From positions 1-46,579 of the forward strand of contig JAFZSO010000011.1 in assembly GCA_017619355.1 (NCBI GenBank): a DNA stretch of 46,579 bases, written 5' to 3'. This DNA is from Muribaculaceae bacterium (GTDB lineage: Bacteria; Bacteroidota; Bacteroidia; Bacteroidales; Muribaculaceae). Made by a program: the position numbers and the translations under genes. The notes beneath the pieces are model-generated. The model was given only the letters and a program-made list of their open reading frames with translations. It searched no databases and was not told the DNA's origin. Shown here in pieces: positions 1 to 4,749 of the stretch; the first letter of the stretch is position 1, and each line of letters opens with the position of its first letter.

Positions 1-120
1 AGAAATCTTCACATCGACATGCTTGCCCTTGTATGAGGCAAGTTTCTGTCGGATGCTCTGCTTGTCAGTGCCTGACCACCAGTCGCCGATGTAGTCGTCA
101 ATAATAAGTTGATAGTCCAT
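1..120 (-). CDS. ClpP-like prophage head-maturation protease, N-terminal fragment
   Basis: The minus strand opens with ATG at 120 and reads 40 codons before the window edge, beginning MDYQLIIDDYIGDWWSG and continuing with a TDK-SIRQKL stretch and YKGKHVDVKIS. This is the start pattern of ClpP-fold prohead (capsid maturation) proteases of Bacteroidales prophages, where the DWW-G-TDK segment precedes the first beta strand. The catalytic Ser and His lie beyond the edge and cannot be checked. A TAATTTTG -7-type box lies at 145..138, so the gene may have its own late promoter; no convincing -33 box was seen. It is the main evidence that the left part of the window enters phage structural genes. 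Confidence 0.7.
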   Translation of the reverse strand, partial: MDYQLIIDDYIGDWWSGTDKQSIRQKLASYKGKHVDVKIS

Positions 121-164
121 TGTAAGATAATTTGTTGCAAAATTACCCCCTCAATGTTTTCTGT

Positions 165-202
165 AAAAAGACAAGCCCCAAGCGTTGAATGCTTGAGGCT
201 TG
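165..202 (-). terminator. Intrinsic terminator after the 97-residue phage gene
   Basis: On minus, a two-step stem (CAAGCC with GGCTTG and CAAGC with GCTTG, one mismatch between them, 7-nt loop) runs from 202 to 172 and is followed at once by TCTTTTT. It sits 18 bases after the stop of the gene at 221..514, so it should separate that small operon from the protease gene. Confidence 0.8.
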
Positions 203-220
203 AGCAATATGTGTTGTTAT

Positions 221-514
221 TTATTCGTCAGCGATGGGCTGCATGAGCCATTCGGGGAACGACTGGTTAGCACCGCCCAGAGAGTAGCCGTTGAGCACCA
301 TGAGGCGTGACACATCGTTCACGCTCACTTCGACGATGTCGCACAGCAGCGAGCGTATGTCGTTGCTCGACTTGTTGCATGCACTCATGTCGTCGGTGCC
401 GGGCATATAGTTGCGCAGCCACATGGCCACGGGGATAATCTCGTCGCCGAAGCCCACGCTTTCGGGCTCATGGATGAAGGTTTCGAGGTTGTCGAGATAG
501 TCTTGCTTGCTCAT
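221..514 (-). CDS. Small acidic prophage protein of unknown function (97 aa)
   Basis: An acidic soluble protein starting MSKQDYLDNLETFIHEPE. No signal peptide, membrane segment or known motif was seen, and I do not recognise the family. Its ATG overlaps the TGA of the upstream membrane-protein gene by four bases (ATGA at 514..511), so the two are translationally coupled and form a two-gene operon. The operon ends at the terminator at 165-202. Its position just before a head protease suggests a late or morphogenesis-related accessory role, but that is inference only. Confidence 0.7.
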   Translation of the reverse strand: MSKQDYLDNLETFIHEPESVGFGDEIIPVAMWLRNYMPGTDDMSACNKSSNDIRSLLCDIVEVSVNDVSRLMVLNGYSLGGANQSFPEWLMQPIADE

Positions 515-771
515 AGCTCACCTCCTTCCTTGCAGATGTCGATGGAGGAGAGGACTGCGAAGTGCAGTGCCCAGCCCAGGGTGAGGGCCGCCATCAGCAC
601 GGAGTGCTTGCCGGTGGTGTGGTAGAGCATGACGGCAAGGAACGCCATCACGCCCAGCACACAGCTGAGGCGCATCGAGGTTAACAACTCTGCCGCTTTC
701 GTGGCAAGCGGCTTGGCCAGGTCTGCGAGTCGCGGCAGGGCGGCTCTCGGGGTCAATGAAACTGTTTTCAT
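511..771 (-). CDS. Small two-helix membrane protein under a structured leader (86 aa)
   Basis: The protein begins MKTVSLTPRAALPRLADLAK, has a positively charged N-terminal part, then two hydrophobic segments at roughly residues 34-51 and 56-75 and a short charged tail. Size and topology resemble holin-like or other small phage membrane proteins, but no specific family is recognised. I chose the ATG at 771; a GTG two codons upstream (777) is possible but falls inside the 13-nt repeat described for the leader. The gene is first in a coupled pair with the 97-residue gene. Its mRNA should start near 975, giving a leader of about 200 nt with alternative pairings, so its expression is probably controlled after transcription starts. 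Confidence 0.7.
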   Translation of the reverse strand: MKTVSLTPRAALPRLADLAKPLATKAAELLTSMRLSCVLGVMAFLAVMLYHTTGKHSVLMAALTLGWALHFAVLSSIDICKEGGEL

Positions 772-774
772 TAT

Positions 775-976
775 CACGTAGTTTGACAGTTATGGGCAGA
801 AAAACGGCTGCCGTTATCCCGTCGTCAAACTACGTGAATCTACCCCGAAGAGCATATATCACTGGATAAGGCAGCCGTATGGATTTGGCTGGTTTGGGCT
901 ATAAAAAAAGCCCACCGCAATGTAACGTGAGCAATATCCGATGCTCGACGGGTGGATTCAATCCACGTAGTTTGAC
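775..976 (-). promoter_or_regulatory. Structured 5' leader with mutually exclusive pairings (candidate attenuator or riboswitch)
   Basis: Read on minus, the element GTCAAACTACGTG occurs at 976..964 and again at 787..775, four bases before the ATG at 771. Its exact complement lies between them at 836..824. The middle copy can therefore pair with the first or with the last copy, not both. The first pairing extends to about 22 bp (976..950 with 846..824, one 4-nt bulge) and would close a domain holding three hairpins: 946..942/933..929, 913..909/900..896 and 891..887/876..872. Downstream, 815..811 and 807..803 form a small stem followed by T residues at 802..800, a weak terminator. A second competing pair, 878..870 with 812..804 (9 bp), would break that stem. 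The predicted TSS coincides with the first copy. No folding program was run. Confidence 0.6.
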
Positions 977-981
977 GGGGA

Positions 982-1012
982 CAAAAGTATAACAAAGTTT
1001 TGACATGGCAAA
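982..1012 (-). promoter_or_regulatory. Minus-strand promoter for the leader and small membrane-protein operon
   Basis: TTTG at 1012..1009, 19 bases, then TACTTTTG at 989..982 matches the Bacteroidales TTTG/TAnnTTTG consensus. Expected transcription start is about 975, the first base of the structured leader. It lies 15 bases from the divergent plus-strand promoter. Confidence 0.75.
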
Positions 1013-1027
1013 ATATTTTCAGCATTA

Positions 1028-1058
1028 TTTGCTGTTTGACAACAAAAGAGTAACTTTG
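1028..1058 (+). promoter_or_regulatory. Plus-strand promoter for the tandem structured RNA
   Basis: TTTG at 1028-1031, 19 bases, then TAACTTTG at 1051-1058 is a full Bacteroidales consensus promoter. No plausible open reading frame follows; the transcript from about 1065 enters the tandem RNA and stops at the terminator at 1454-1480. Confidence 0.8.
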
Positions 1059-1159
1059 CAGCGTCAGACGGTTCCGGAGAGGTGGGCATACCGCCACCGG
1101 ATTTCGGCCTTTAAGTAGGTACGGGCTGACCGTGGGAGAGTGGTATGCCCATGTCTCTC

Positions 1160-1472
1160 AAGGTAATGGAAGTCTATTGGGATTGGGCGACCACGCCTAC
1201 CCGACTTCGCCAGTTTTTTATGCTGGGGCTTCCACATCGACGGCAGGTGAGTCCTGGCCATCACTCTCAAGGTAATGGAAAGTCAACGAGTGGGGCGACC
1301 ACGCCTGTTCGTATTCGTCTGTTTTTACAGAGGCTTTCCACATCGACGGCAGGTGAGTCCTGGCCATCACTCATAAGGTAATGGAAGTCTGTTGGTAGGG
1401 GCGACCACGCCTGATTGACTTCGCCTATCTTTGTATAGGGGCTTCCACATCGACGGCAGGTGAGTCCTGGCC
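1160..1472 (+). repeat. Three tandem RNA units
   Basis: Units span 1160-1259, 1269-1365 and 1375-1472. Each begins AAGGTAATGGA and ends with CACATCGACGGCAGGTGAGT followed by CCTGGCC. The joints, ATCACTCTC and ATCACTCAT, are almost the same, and the sequence before unit 1 (GCCCATGTCTCTC) looks like a diverged joint. The middle of each unit varies in sequence but keeps its stems. Confidence 0.9.
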
Positions 1473-1480
1473 GTTTTTTT
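1454..1480 (+). terminator. Intrinsic terminator formed by the last repeat unit
   Basis: CGGCAGG (1454-1460), loop TGAGT, CCTGGCCG (1466-1473) with one bulged G, then seven T (1474-1480). The same hairpin ends units 1 and 2, but those copies are followed by ATCAC and should not terminate. The T run overlaps the stop codon of the convergent gene at 1479. Confidence 0.9.
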
Positions 1481-2021
1481 ATAAGTTTCTTCTATGTATA
1501 TTGCCACTCTTGCCTACAACAATGACATGTTTAATTCTTGCTCTAGCACGTGCAGGAGATTTTTCTATAAATTTTCCAACTTGTTGATCAACATATTCTC
1601 TTGTCATTGCTTTAGTTTTTTGAATAAGCACAACAGTTTCAACCCCTTGTTTTGATGCTTTTTCCATAGCAGTTTTAATTGTATTGTTTCCTGCTTTGCC
1701 TATAGATTTCATATCCATGGGTGATTTATAAAGCCTACCATCTTTTGTTTTACCTCCGCTTATGGTGCTTTTTTCACTATCTAGATACACCTTATATCCC
1801 TTTTGTGCAAGCTTTTTCCCTGCAGATAATTCATCTTTATTAATGTTGTGTTGATTATGAACCACCATAAATCCTCCGCTCTTGTCAAAATAGGAATTCT
1901 TGCGATCGTAATCTCCTGCCCCCATCAGTTTGTCATATTCAGATCTACGGTTGCCTAGTGTCCCTGGCTGCTTCGCATAGTTACGAGTACCACCGCTCGT
2001 TTTATCTCCATTACCGCTCAT
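1479..2021 (-). CDS. Small CdiA_C-like nuclease-toxin candidate in prophage (180 aa)
   Basis: The first 55 residues are polar and Gly/Asn/Lys rich. From about residue 56 the pattern (NINKDELSAGKKLAQKGY, then DGRLYKSPMDMKSIG, NTIKTAMEKASKQGVETVVL, and a final IKHVIVVGKSGNI) resembles the CdiA C-terminal tRNA-nuclease fold, in which an E-helix, a D...(D/E)-x-K strand and a terminal IxxVIVV strand form a PDDEXK-like core. Here D-M-K fills the D/E-x-K position. In phages such domains are often fused to Mu gpF-type minor head proteins; here it stands alone. The start at 2021 overlaps the upstream DUF4417 gene by 11 bases, so they are co-expressed. No obvious immunity gene follows; instead the tandem RNA converges on its 3' end. 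Function is inferred from pattern, not shown. Confidence 0.5.
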   Translation of the reverse strand: MSGNGDKTSGGTRNYAKQPGTLGNRRSEYDKLMGAGDYDRKNSYFDKSGGFMVVHNQHNINKDELSAGKKLAQKGYKVYLDSEKSTISGGKTKDGRLYKSPMDMKSIGKAGNNTIKTAMEKASKQGVETVVLIQKTKAMTREYVDQQVGKFIEKSPARARARIKHVIVVGKSGNIHRRNL

Positions 2022-2610
2022 CTTTCTTGGCTGTCATGTAGTCGTGGATATATAGAAGCGATTTAGAGCAACAGAACTCATGGACAGCTTTGCCACCGCC
2101 ATACACAATGAGGTTCGGCGAGTCCAGTCCTGAAATCTGTTGTGCAATCTCATACTTTGCTTTAACAAGATCAAGTCCTCCAAGAGAGCCTCGAGTGGCA
2201 AAAGCGTTATAGCCATTGGGTATTCCCATGCGATTGTAATCAAAGAACTTGCTGCTCACGTTCAAATCGGCATAGATTAAGATGCCGTTTTCTTGCCAGA
2301 ATCTGGCGATCCAACGCTTTTGATATATCAGTTGCAGTCCAAAAGCAAGCGGTGTTGTGTCAAACAGCGAGTAGTTGGGCTCGACCGCAGCAATAATTTC
2401 GTCGCCAAGTATTTTTGCAGGATTTCGCCATAACGCTGAAAACCGGTAATCATCCACATAGAAATGCAGCGTAGCCGCACAACGATTCTTTCGGCCTGTG
2501 CCGTATGGTGCGAACGGCAACACGAGATGGCCTGGCTGCATGTCAAGACGCAAACAGGGAATATCATAGATGTTGTCAGATGGATATAGACAGTCAGGAA
2601 TGGTCATCAC
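2011..2610 (-). CDS. DUF4417-family phage protein (199 aa)
   Basis: The sequence carries the hallmarks of DUF4417: a HFYVDDYRFSALWRNP block near residues 49-64, an E-P-N-YSLFDTTPLA block (predicted D/S-rich strand), K-RWIARFWQENGI, and a C-terminal NLIVYGGG turn. DUF4417 proteins are found mainly in phages and plasmids of Firmicutes and Bacteroidota and have no known activity. The start overlaps the previous gene by four bases (ATGA at 2610..2607), and its end overlaps the nuclease candidate by 11 bases, so three genes are tightly coupled. Confidence 0.7.
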   Translation of the reverse strand: MMTIPDCLYPSDNIYDIPCLRLDMQPGHLVLPFAPYGTGRKNRCAATLHFYVDDYRFSALWRNPAKILGDEIIAAVEPNYSLFDTTPLAFGLQLIYQKRWIARFWQENGILIYADLNVSSKFFDYNRMGIPNGYNAFATRGSLGGLDLVKAKYEIAQQISGLDSPNLIVYGGGKAVHEFCCSKSLLYIHDYMTAKKDER

Positions 2611-3023
2611 CCCATAATCTTAAGGATATTCAGCGGTGTCTGCCAAGAAACAGTAATCTTTTTGCCACTTGGTGAAGTAGGTTTATCGGGGAAATCGTTA
2701 GCCACGGTTGTGACCGGGTAAGGTTGTTCGGTTGTGCCGATCAGGTACTGGTCACCTTCGACGGTAGTCACACGCCATGCGAGCCGTCTGTGGTTAACAT
2801 CGAAGTCGCTTGTTGTGCGAGCTGTGAGTCTGACAGTAGTCAGACAGCTGCCGTTATCAATGGCTTGGCTTATCTCAATGTCAGCAAGCCCGACGAGACA
2901 AAGCTCATTGAAGTTGCGCCAATATTGCAGCGTAACCTCGGAGTTGGAAAGCAGCATGATGTTGCTCAGGTAACGAGTCTCAATAAACTCGACGCGGTTG
3001 ATGTTCTGTAGTAGTTGTGTCAT
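2607..3023 (-). CDS. Prophage protein of unknown function (138 aa)
   Basis: A soluble protein beginning MTQLLQNINRVEFIETRYLS, predicted mainly beta, with a Pro/Ser/Gly-rich segment near residue 115. No known motif was recognised. It starts a coupled cluster with DUF4417 and the nuclease candidate. Its 60-base upstream gap carries four decamer repeats (3031-3070). Start at 3023 is supported by the ATGA overlap pattern downstream and by the gap to the preceding stop at 3084. Confidence 0.65.
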   Translation of the reverse strand: MTQLLQNINRVEFIETRYLSNIMLLSNSEVTLQYWRNFNELCLVGLADIEISQAIDNGSCLTTVRLTARTTSDFDVNHRRLAWRVTTVEGDQYLIGTTEQPYPVTTVANDFPDKPTSPSGKKITVSWQTPLNILKIMG

Positions 3024-3030
3024 ATTGTTG

Positions 3031-3070
3031 AACTTTGTGCAGGTTTGTGCGGAGTTGTGCAGGTTTGTTC
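3031..3070 (-). repeat. Four 10-bp repeats before the 138-aa gene
   Basis: TTGTGC (plus-strand reading) begins at 3035, 3045 and 3055, with TTGTTC at 3065, exactly 10 bases apart. The two full 20-base periods share TTGTGCAGGTTTGT. They lie between the stop of the upstream gene and the start codon, so they are part of the intergenic mRNA and also one face of the helix. Confidence 0.8.
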
Positions 3071-3083
3071 ACATTTCCGAAAT

Positions 3084-3572
3084 TCAGCCATCATTGTCGG
3101 AATTATTTCGGGTGAAATTTTGCAGATTGATGCCTCGCTTTTTATAAGCTTCACGGATGCGGTAGTATTTTTGGCGCACTGTCTCCACTCTGTCGAGACC
3201 GATGCCGTGCATTTCGCACCAGGCAGCAATGCGAGTGTTCACTCCTATGTTGATATTATCAATCGGTCGCAGCTCATTCCATAAGTTGCGAGTGAACAAA
3301 TCCATGATTGCTTCGCGCACCGCTTTCTTGCCACTATCTGTCATGTAGTTGTAGCTTTCGGGCGGTTTGGCCTTGCTGTCGGGTATGTATATAGGTGTAG
3401 CATCGTCGGGAGTTTTCTCTGGTGTCTCGTCTTCGGGAGTCTTTTGGATGAAGGAGCGTATCACAGCGTTCTCATTAGAGCCATTCGGGAAGCGCACAGG
3501 ACAGCCCAGGGAGTGGGTTAGCCACTCACTGAGATACTTTTCCAGCTTAATATAGATGACGAATTGGCTCAT
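3084..3572 (-). CDS. Prophage protein of unknown function with a C-terminal helical domain (162 aa)
   Basis: I place the start at the ATG at 3572 (MSQFVIYIKLEKYLSEWLTH); the longer frame to 3683 runs through an evident promoter. Residues 1-40 form a beta/alpha unit, residues 45-85 are a Pro/Thr/Asp-rich linker, and residues 86-150 form a helical domain (SGKKAVREAIMDLFTRNLW ... VETVRQKYYRIREAYKKRGI), which could bind nucleic acid. Similar unknown proteins occur in Bacteroidales prophages. It is first in a minus-strand cluster that runs down to the nuclease candidate, and is driven from the box at 3588..3581 just below the TGTAG field. Confidence 0.65.
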   Translation of the reverse strand: MSQFVIYIKLEKYLSEWLTHSLGCPVRFPNGSNENAVIRSFIQKTPEDETPEKTPDDATPIYIPDSKAKPPESYNYMTDSGKKAVREAIMDLFTRNLWNELRPIDNINIGVNTRIAAWCEMHGIGLDRVETVRQKYYRIREAYKKRGINLQNFTRNNSDNDG

Positions 3573-3580
3573 AGACAATG

Positions 3581-3588
3581 CAAAGGTA
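3581..3588 (-). promoter_or_regulatory. -7 box of the late-cluster promoter
   Basis: TACCTTTG on minus, nine bases before the ATG at 3572, matches TAnnTTTG. I found no matching -33 TTTG at 19-21 bases, which would fit a promoter that needs an activator bound at the upstream TGTAG sites. The mRNA would be almost leaderless. Confidence 0.55.
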
Positions 3589-3658
3589 CAAATTTTATTG
3601 GTTTCGGCATTAAATAAGAGAAAACAAAAATATATTTTTGGAACACGTATTTCGAGCG

Positions 3659-3882
3659 CTACATGAGCTACAATTGACAACAAAGTTATAAAGCATTGAA
3701 ATATAGTGTAATAACGAAACTACAATTTAATTTGAGTGTGCTACATTTGTAGTATTTGTATATGATATGTAGTAAAATCTAAATCATGTAGTAAAATGTA
3801 GCCTTTTGTAGCGCGTTGTAGCTGGCTTGTAGTTTGCTTAAATCGTTGTGTTTCTGCATTGTAGCCTTTGTAGTTCATGTAG
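3659..3882. repeat. Field of helically phased TGTAG/CTACA sites
   Basis: TGTAG on plus begins at 3748, 3768, 3787, 3797, 3807, 3817, 3828, 3860, 3869 and 3878. The reverse form CTACA begins at 3659, 3668, 3720 and 3741. Most steps are 9-11 bases or small multiples, so the sites fall on one face of the helix. This is the whole gene-free stretch between the 162-aa gene and hicB apart from the terminator at 3930-3961. It could be an operator for cooperative binding, or an iteron-type replication origin, as it is AT-rich and near the primase gene. Confidence 0.75.
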
Positions 3883-3929
3883 CGGACAAAACCACCTCAA
3901 AAAAATAAAGTGTTTTGCTCTCGGCAGAC

Positions 3930-3961
3930 AAAAAGCCCCACGGTCACAATGGCCGTGGGGC
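3930..3961 (-). terminator. Terminator after hicAB
   Basis: On minus, GCCCCACGG (3961..3953), a 9-nt loop, CCGTGGGGC (3943..3935) and then TTTTT (3934..3930). It lies 32 bases after the hicB stop and ends the toxin-antitoxin operon. Confidence 0.9.
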
Positions 3962-3993
3962 GCAAGTCTGCAAATGGTCGTAAGTGTGTCAAA

Positions 3994-4392
3994 TCAAACG
4001 AGTCGCAGACTTGAAAATTCTTGACCCAGTTGGTGAATGCCAGCCTCTATTTTGCCGAGTTGTGCCTCGCTGATGTATGTGCCACCGCGCTTGTATTGAC
4101 GCAAAAGGCTATCGTTGATGCCAACCATCTTGGCGAAAGCACTCACATTAATCACGCTGTAATATTCAAAGAGAGAGCTCACGTCGAAGTAGAACTCAGG
4201 TTGTTCTGTCAGTTCAACAGGCACGGGTTGAGCATCCTCTTTGTATGACTCAATGATTTCCTCGATGGAATTCATGAAGTCTGTCTTAGCTTCGGCAACA
4301 GTGTCACCGGTGCCGATGAGCTGCACCATGTCGCCAGTCGTATTGTAGGCGATATATGTGCCATCGCTTTGTTTCTCAATTTGAACTTTCAT
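3994..4392 (-). CDS. hicB: HicB-type antitoxin with C-terminal HTH
   Basis: The N-terminal 60 residues are the HicB partial RNase H-like fold (MKVQIEKQSDGTYIAYNTTG, then a GTGDTVAEAKTDFMNSIEE helix). The C-terminal part is a DNA-binding HTH (INVSAFAKMVGINDSLLRQY, followed by a helix with IHQLGQEF). HicB binds and neutralises the HicA mRNA interferase and represses the operon. It lies 64 bases downstream of hicA, the usual toxin-first order. The same HTH module appears in the chromosomal DUF2442 protein at 16724-17131. Autoregulation at the hicA promoter is expected. Confidence 0.9.
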   Translation of the reverse strand: MKVQIEKQSDGTYIAYNTTGDMVQLIGTGDTVAEAKTDFMNSIEEIIESYKEDAQPVPVELTEQPEFYFDVSSLFEYYSVINVSAFAKMVGINDSLLRQYKRGGTYISEAQLGKIEAGIHQLGQEFSSLRLV

Positions 4393-4431
4393 CTGTCTAT
4401 AATTGTTAGGTTAATAATTCATTTTAATGAA

Positions 4432-4458
4432 GGGGGAGGGTTGCTCCCCCTTTCTTTT
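4432..4458. other. Hairpin between hicA and hicB
   Basis: GGGGGAG (4432-4438), a 5-nt loop, CTCCCCC (4444-4450), followed on plus by TTTCTTTT. On minus, the sense of the operon, it is a GC-rich stem without a T run and so is more likely an mRNA stability or attenuation element that separates toxin from antitoxin output. A plus-strand terminator is the other reading. Confidence 0.6.
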
Positions 4459-4639
4459 AGAACCCGATGACTTGTTTCAGTCGCTTCATCAATCCAGGTC
4501 TCACCTCTTGGCTCCAGTGTCGCTCTATTTGGATTCTTGCACCTGTCGTTGGGTTGACGTATTCATCATGTTTCTTGCCATGCTTCTTGAAAACGAAGCC
4601 ATGTTCAACGGCAATTTTCTTAAGTTCTGACCATTTCAT
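4457..4639 (-). CDS. hicA: HicA-type mRNA interferase toxin (60 aa)
   Basis: The short dsRBD-like HicA fold is clear: MKWSELKKIAVEHGFVFKKH, then a GKKHDEYVNP turn and GARIQIERH. HicA usually has one catalytic His in the first beta strands; here the candidate is the His in the KKHDEY segment. I chose the ATG at 4639, which matches family length (about 60 residues); a longer in-frame extension crosses the promoter. Toxin-first order with hicB is typical. As part of the mobile element it may stabilise the prophage. Confidence 0.88.
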   Translation of the reverse strand: MKWSELKKIAVEHGFVFKKHGKKHDEYVNPTTGARIQIERHWSQEVRPGLMKRLKQVIGF

Positions 4640-4666
4640 ATTAGTTGTTCGTTTGATTTGACATTG

Positions 4667-4697
4667 CAAAGGTATAACAAATTTGTGATATAACAAA
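4667..4697 (-). promoter_or_regulatory. hicA promoter
   Basis: TTTG at 4697..4694, 19 bases, TACCTTTG at 4674..4667. Transcription would start near 4660, about 20 bases before the hicA ATG. Confidence 0.75.
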
Positions 4698-4749
4698 ATT
4701 ATTAGATAATTTTTTTCAAAAAAAGTGCGTTTTATTGAAGAGACTTGGT

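Larger units (their letters stand above)
1065..1480 (+). ncRNA. Tandem-unit structured noncoding RNA of about 416 nt, family not recognised
   Basis: A strong promoter and an intrinsic terminator bound this transcript. The 5' domain is closed by GGGCATACC (1084-1092) and GGTATGCCC (1142-1150). Three tandem units of 106-109 nt follow. Each unit has an outer stem (1167-1172/1229-1234; 1276-1282/1334-1340; 1382-1387/1442-1447), an invariant hairpin GGCG-ACCA-CGCC, a variable hairpin whose two arms change together (CCAG/CTGG, TCTGT/ACAGA, CCTAT/ATAGG), and a conserved CGGCAGG/CCTGGCC hairpin. Unit periods of 109 and 106 leave frame shifts between units, and the only sizeable ORF has no SD and no conserved frame, so coding is unlikely. 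The RNA sits between phage late genes and a nuclease gene on the other strand. I cannot match it to GOLLD, ROOL or another named large phage RNA. Confidence 0.75.

Noticed and set aside
1145-1381. 78-residue open frame on plus inside the tandem RNA
   Set aside because: The unit periods (109 and 106) shift the frame between units, there is no conserved peptide and the units keep stems rather than codons.
1160-1472. CRISPR array
   Set aside because: The conserved parts are not short repeats with unique spacers; the variable parts keep base-paired stems, and no cas gene is present.
1028-2021. Classical type III toxin-antitoxin locus
   Set aside because: The RNA and the toxin-like gene face each other instead of sharing a strand, and the RNA units are about three times longer than known antitoxin repeats. 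Kept only as a loose analogy.
3748-3882. Short CRISPR-like or tandem repeat array
   Set aside because: Only the pentamer TGTAG repeats; no longer unit is conserved, so a protein-binding or iteron field fits better.
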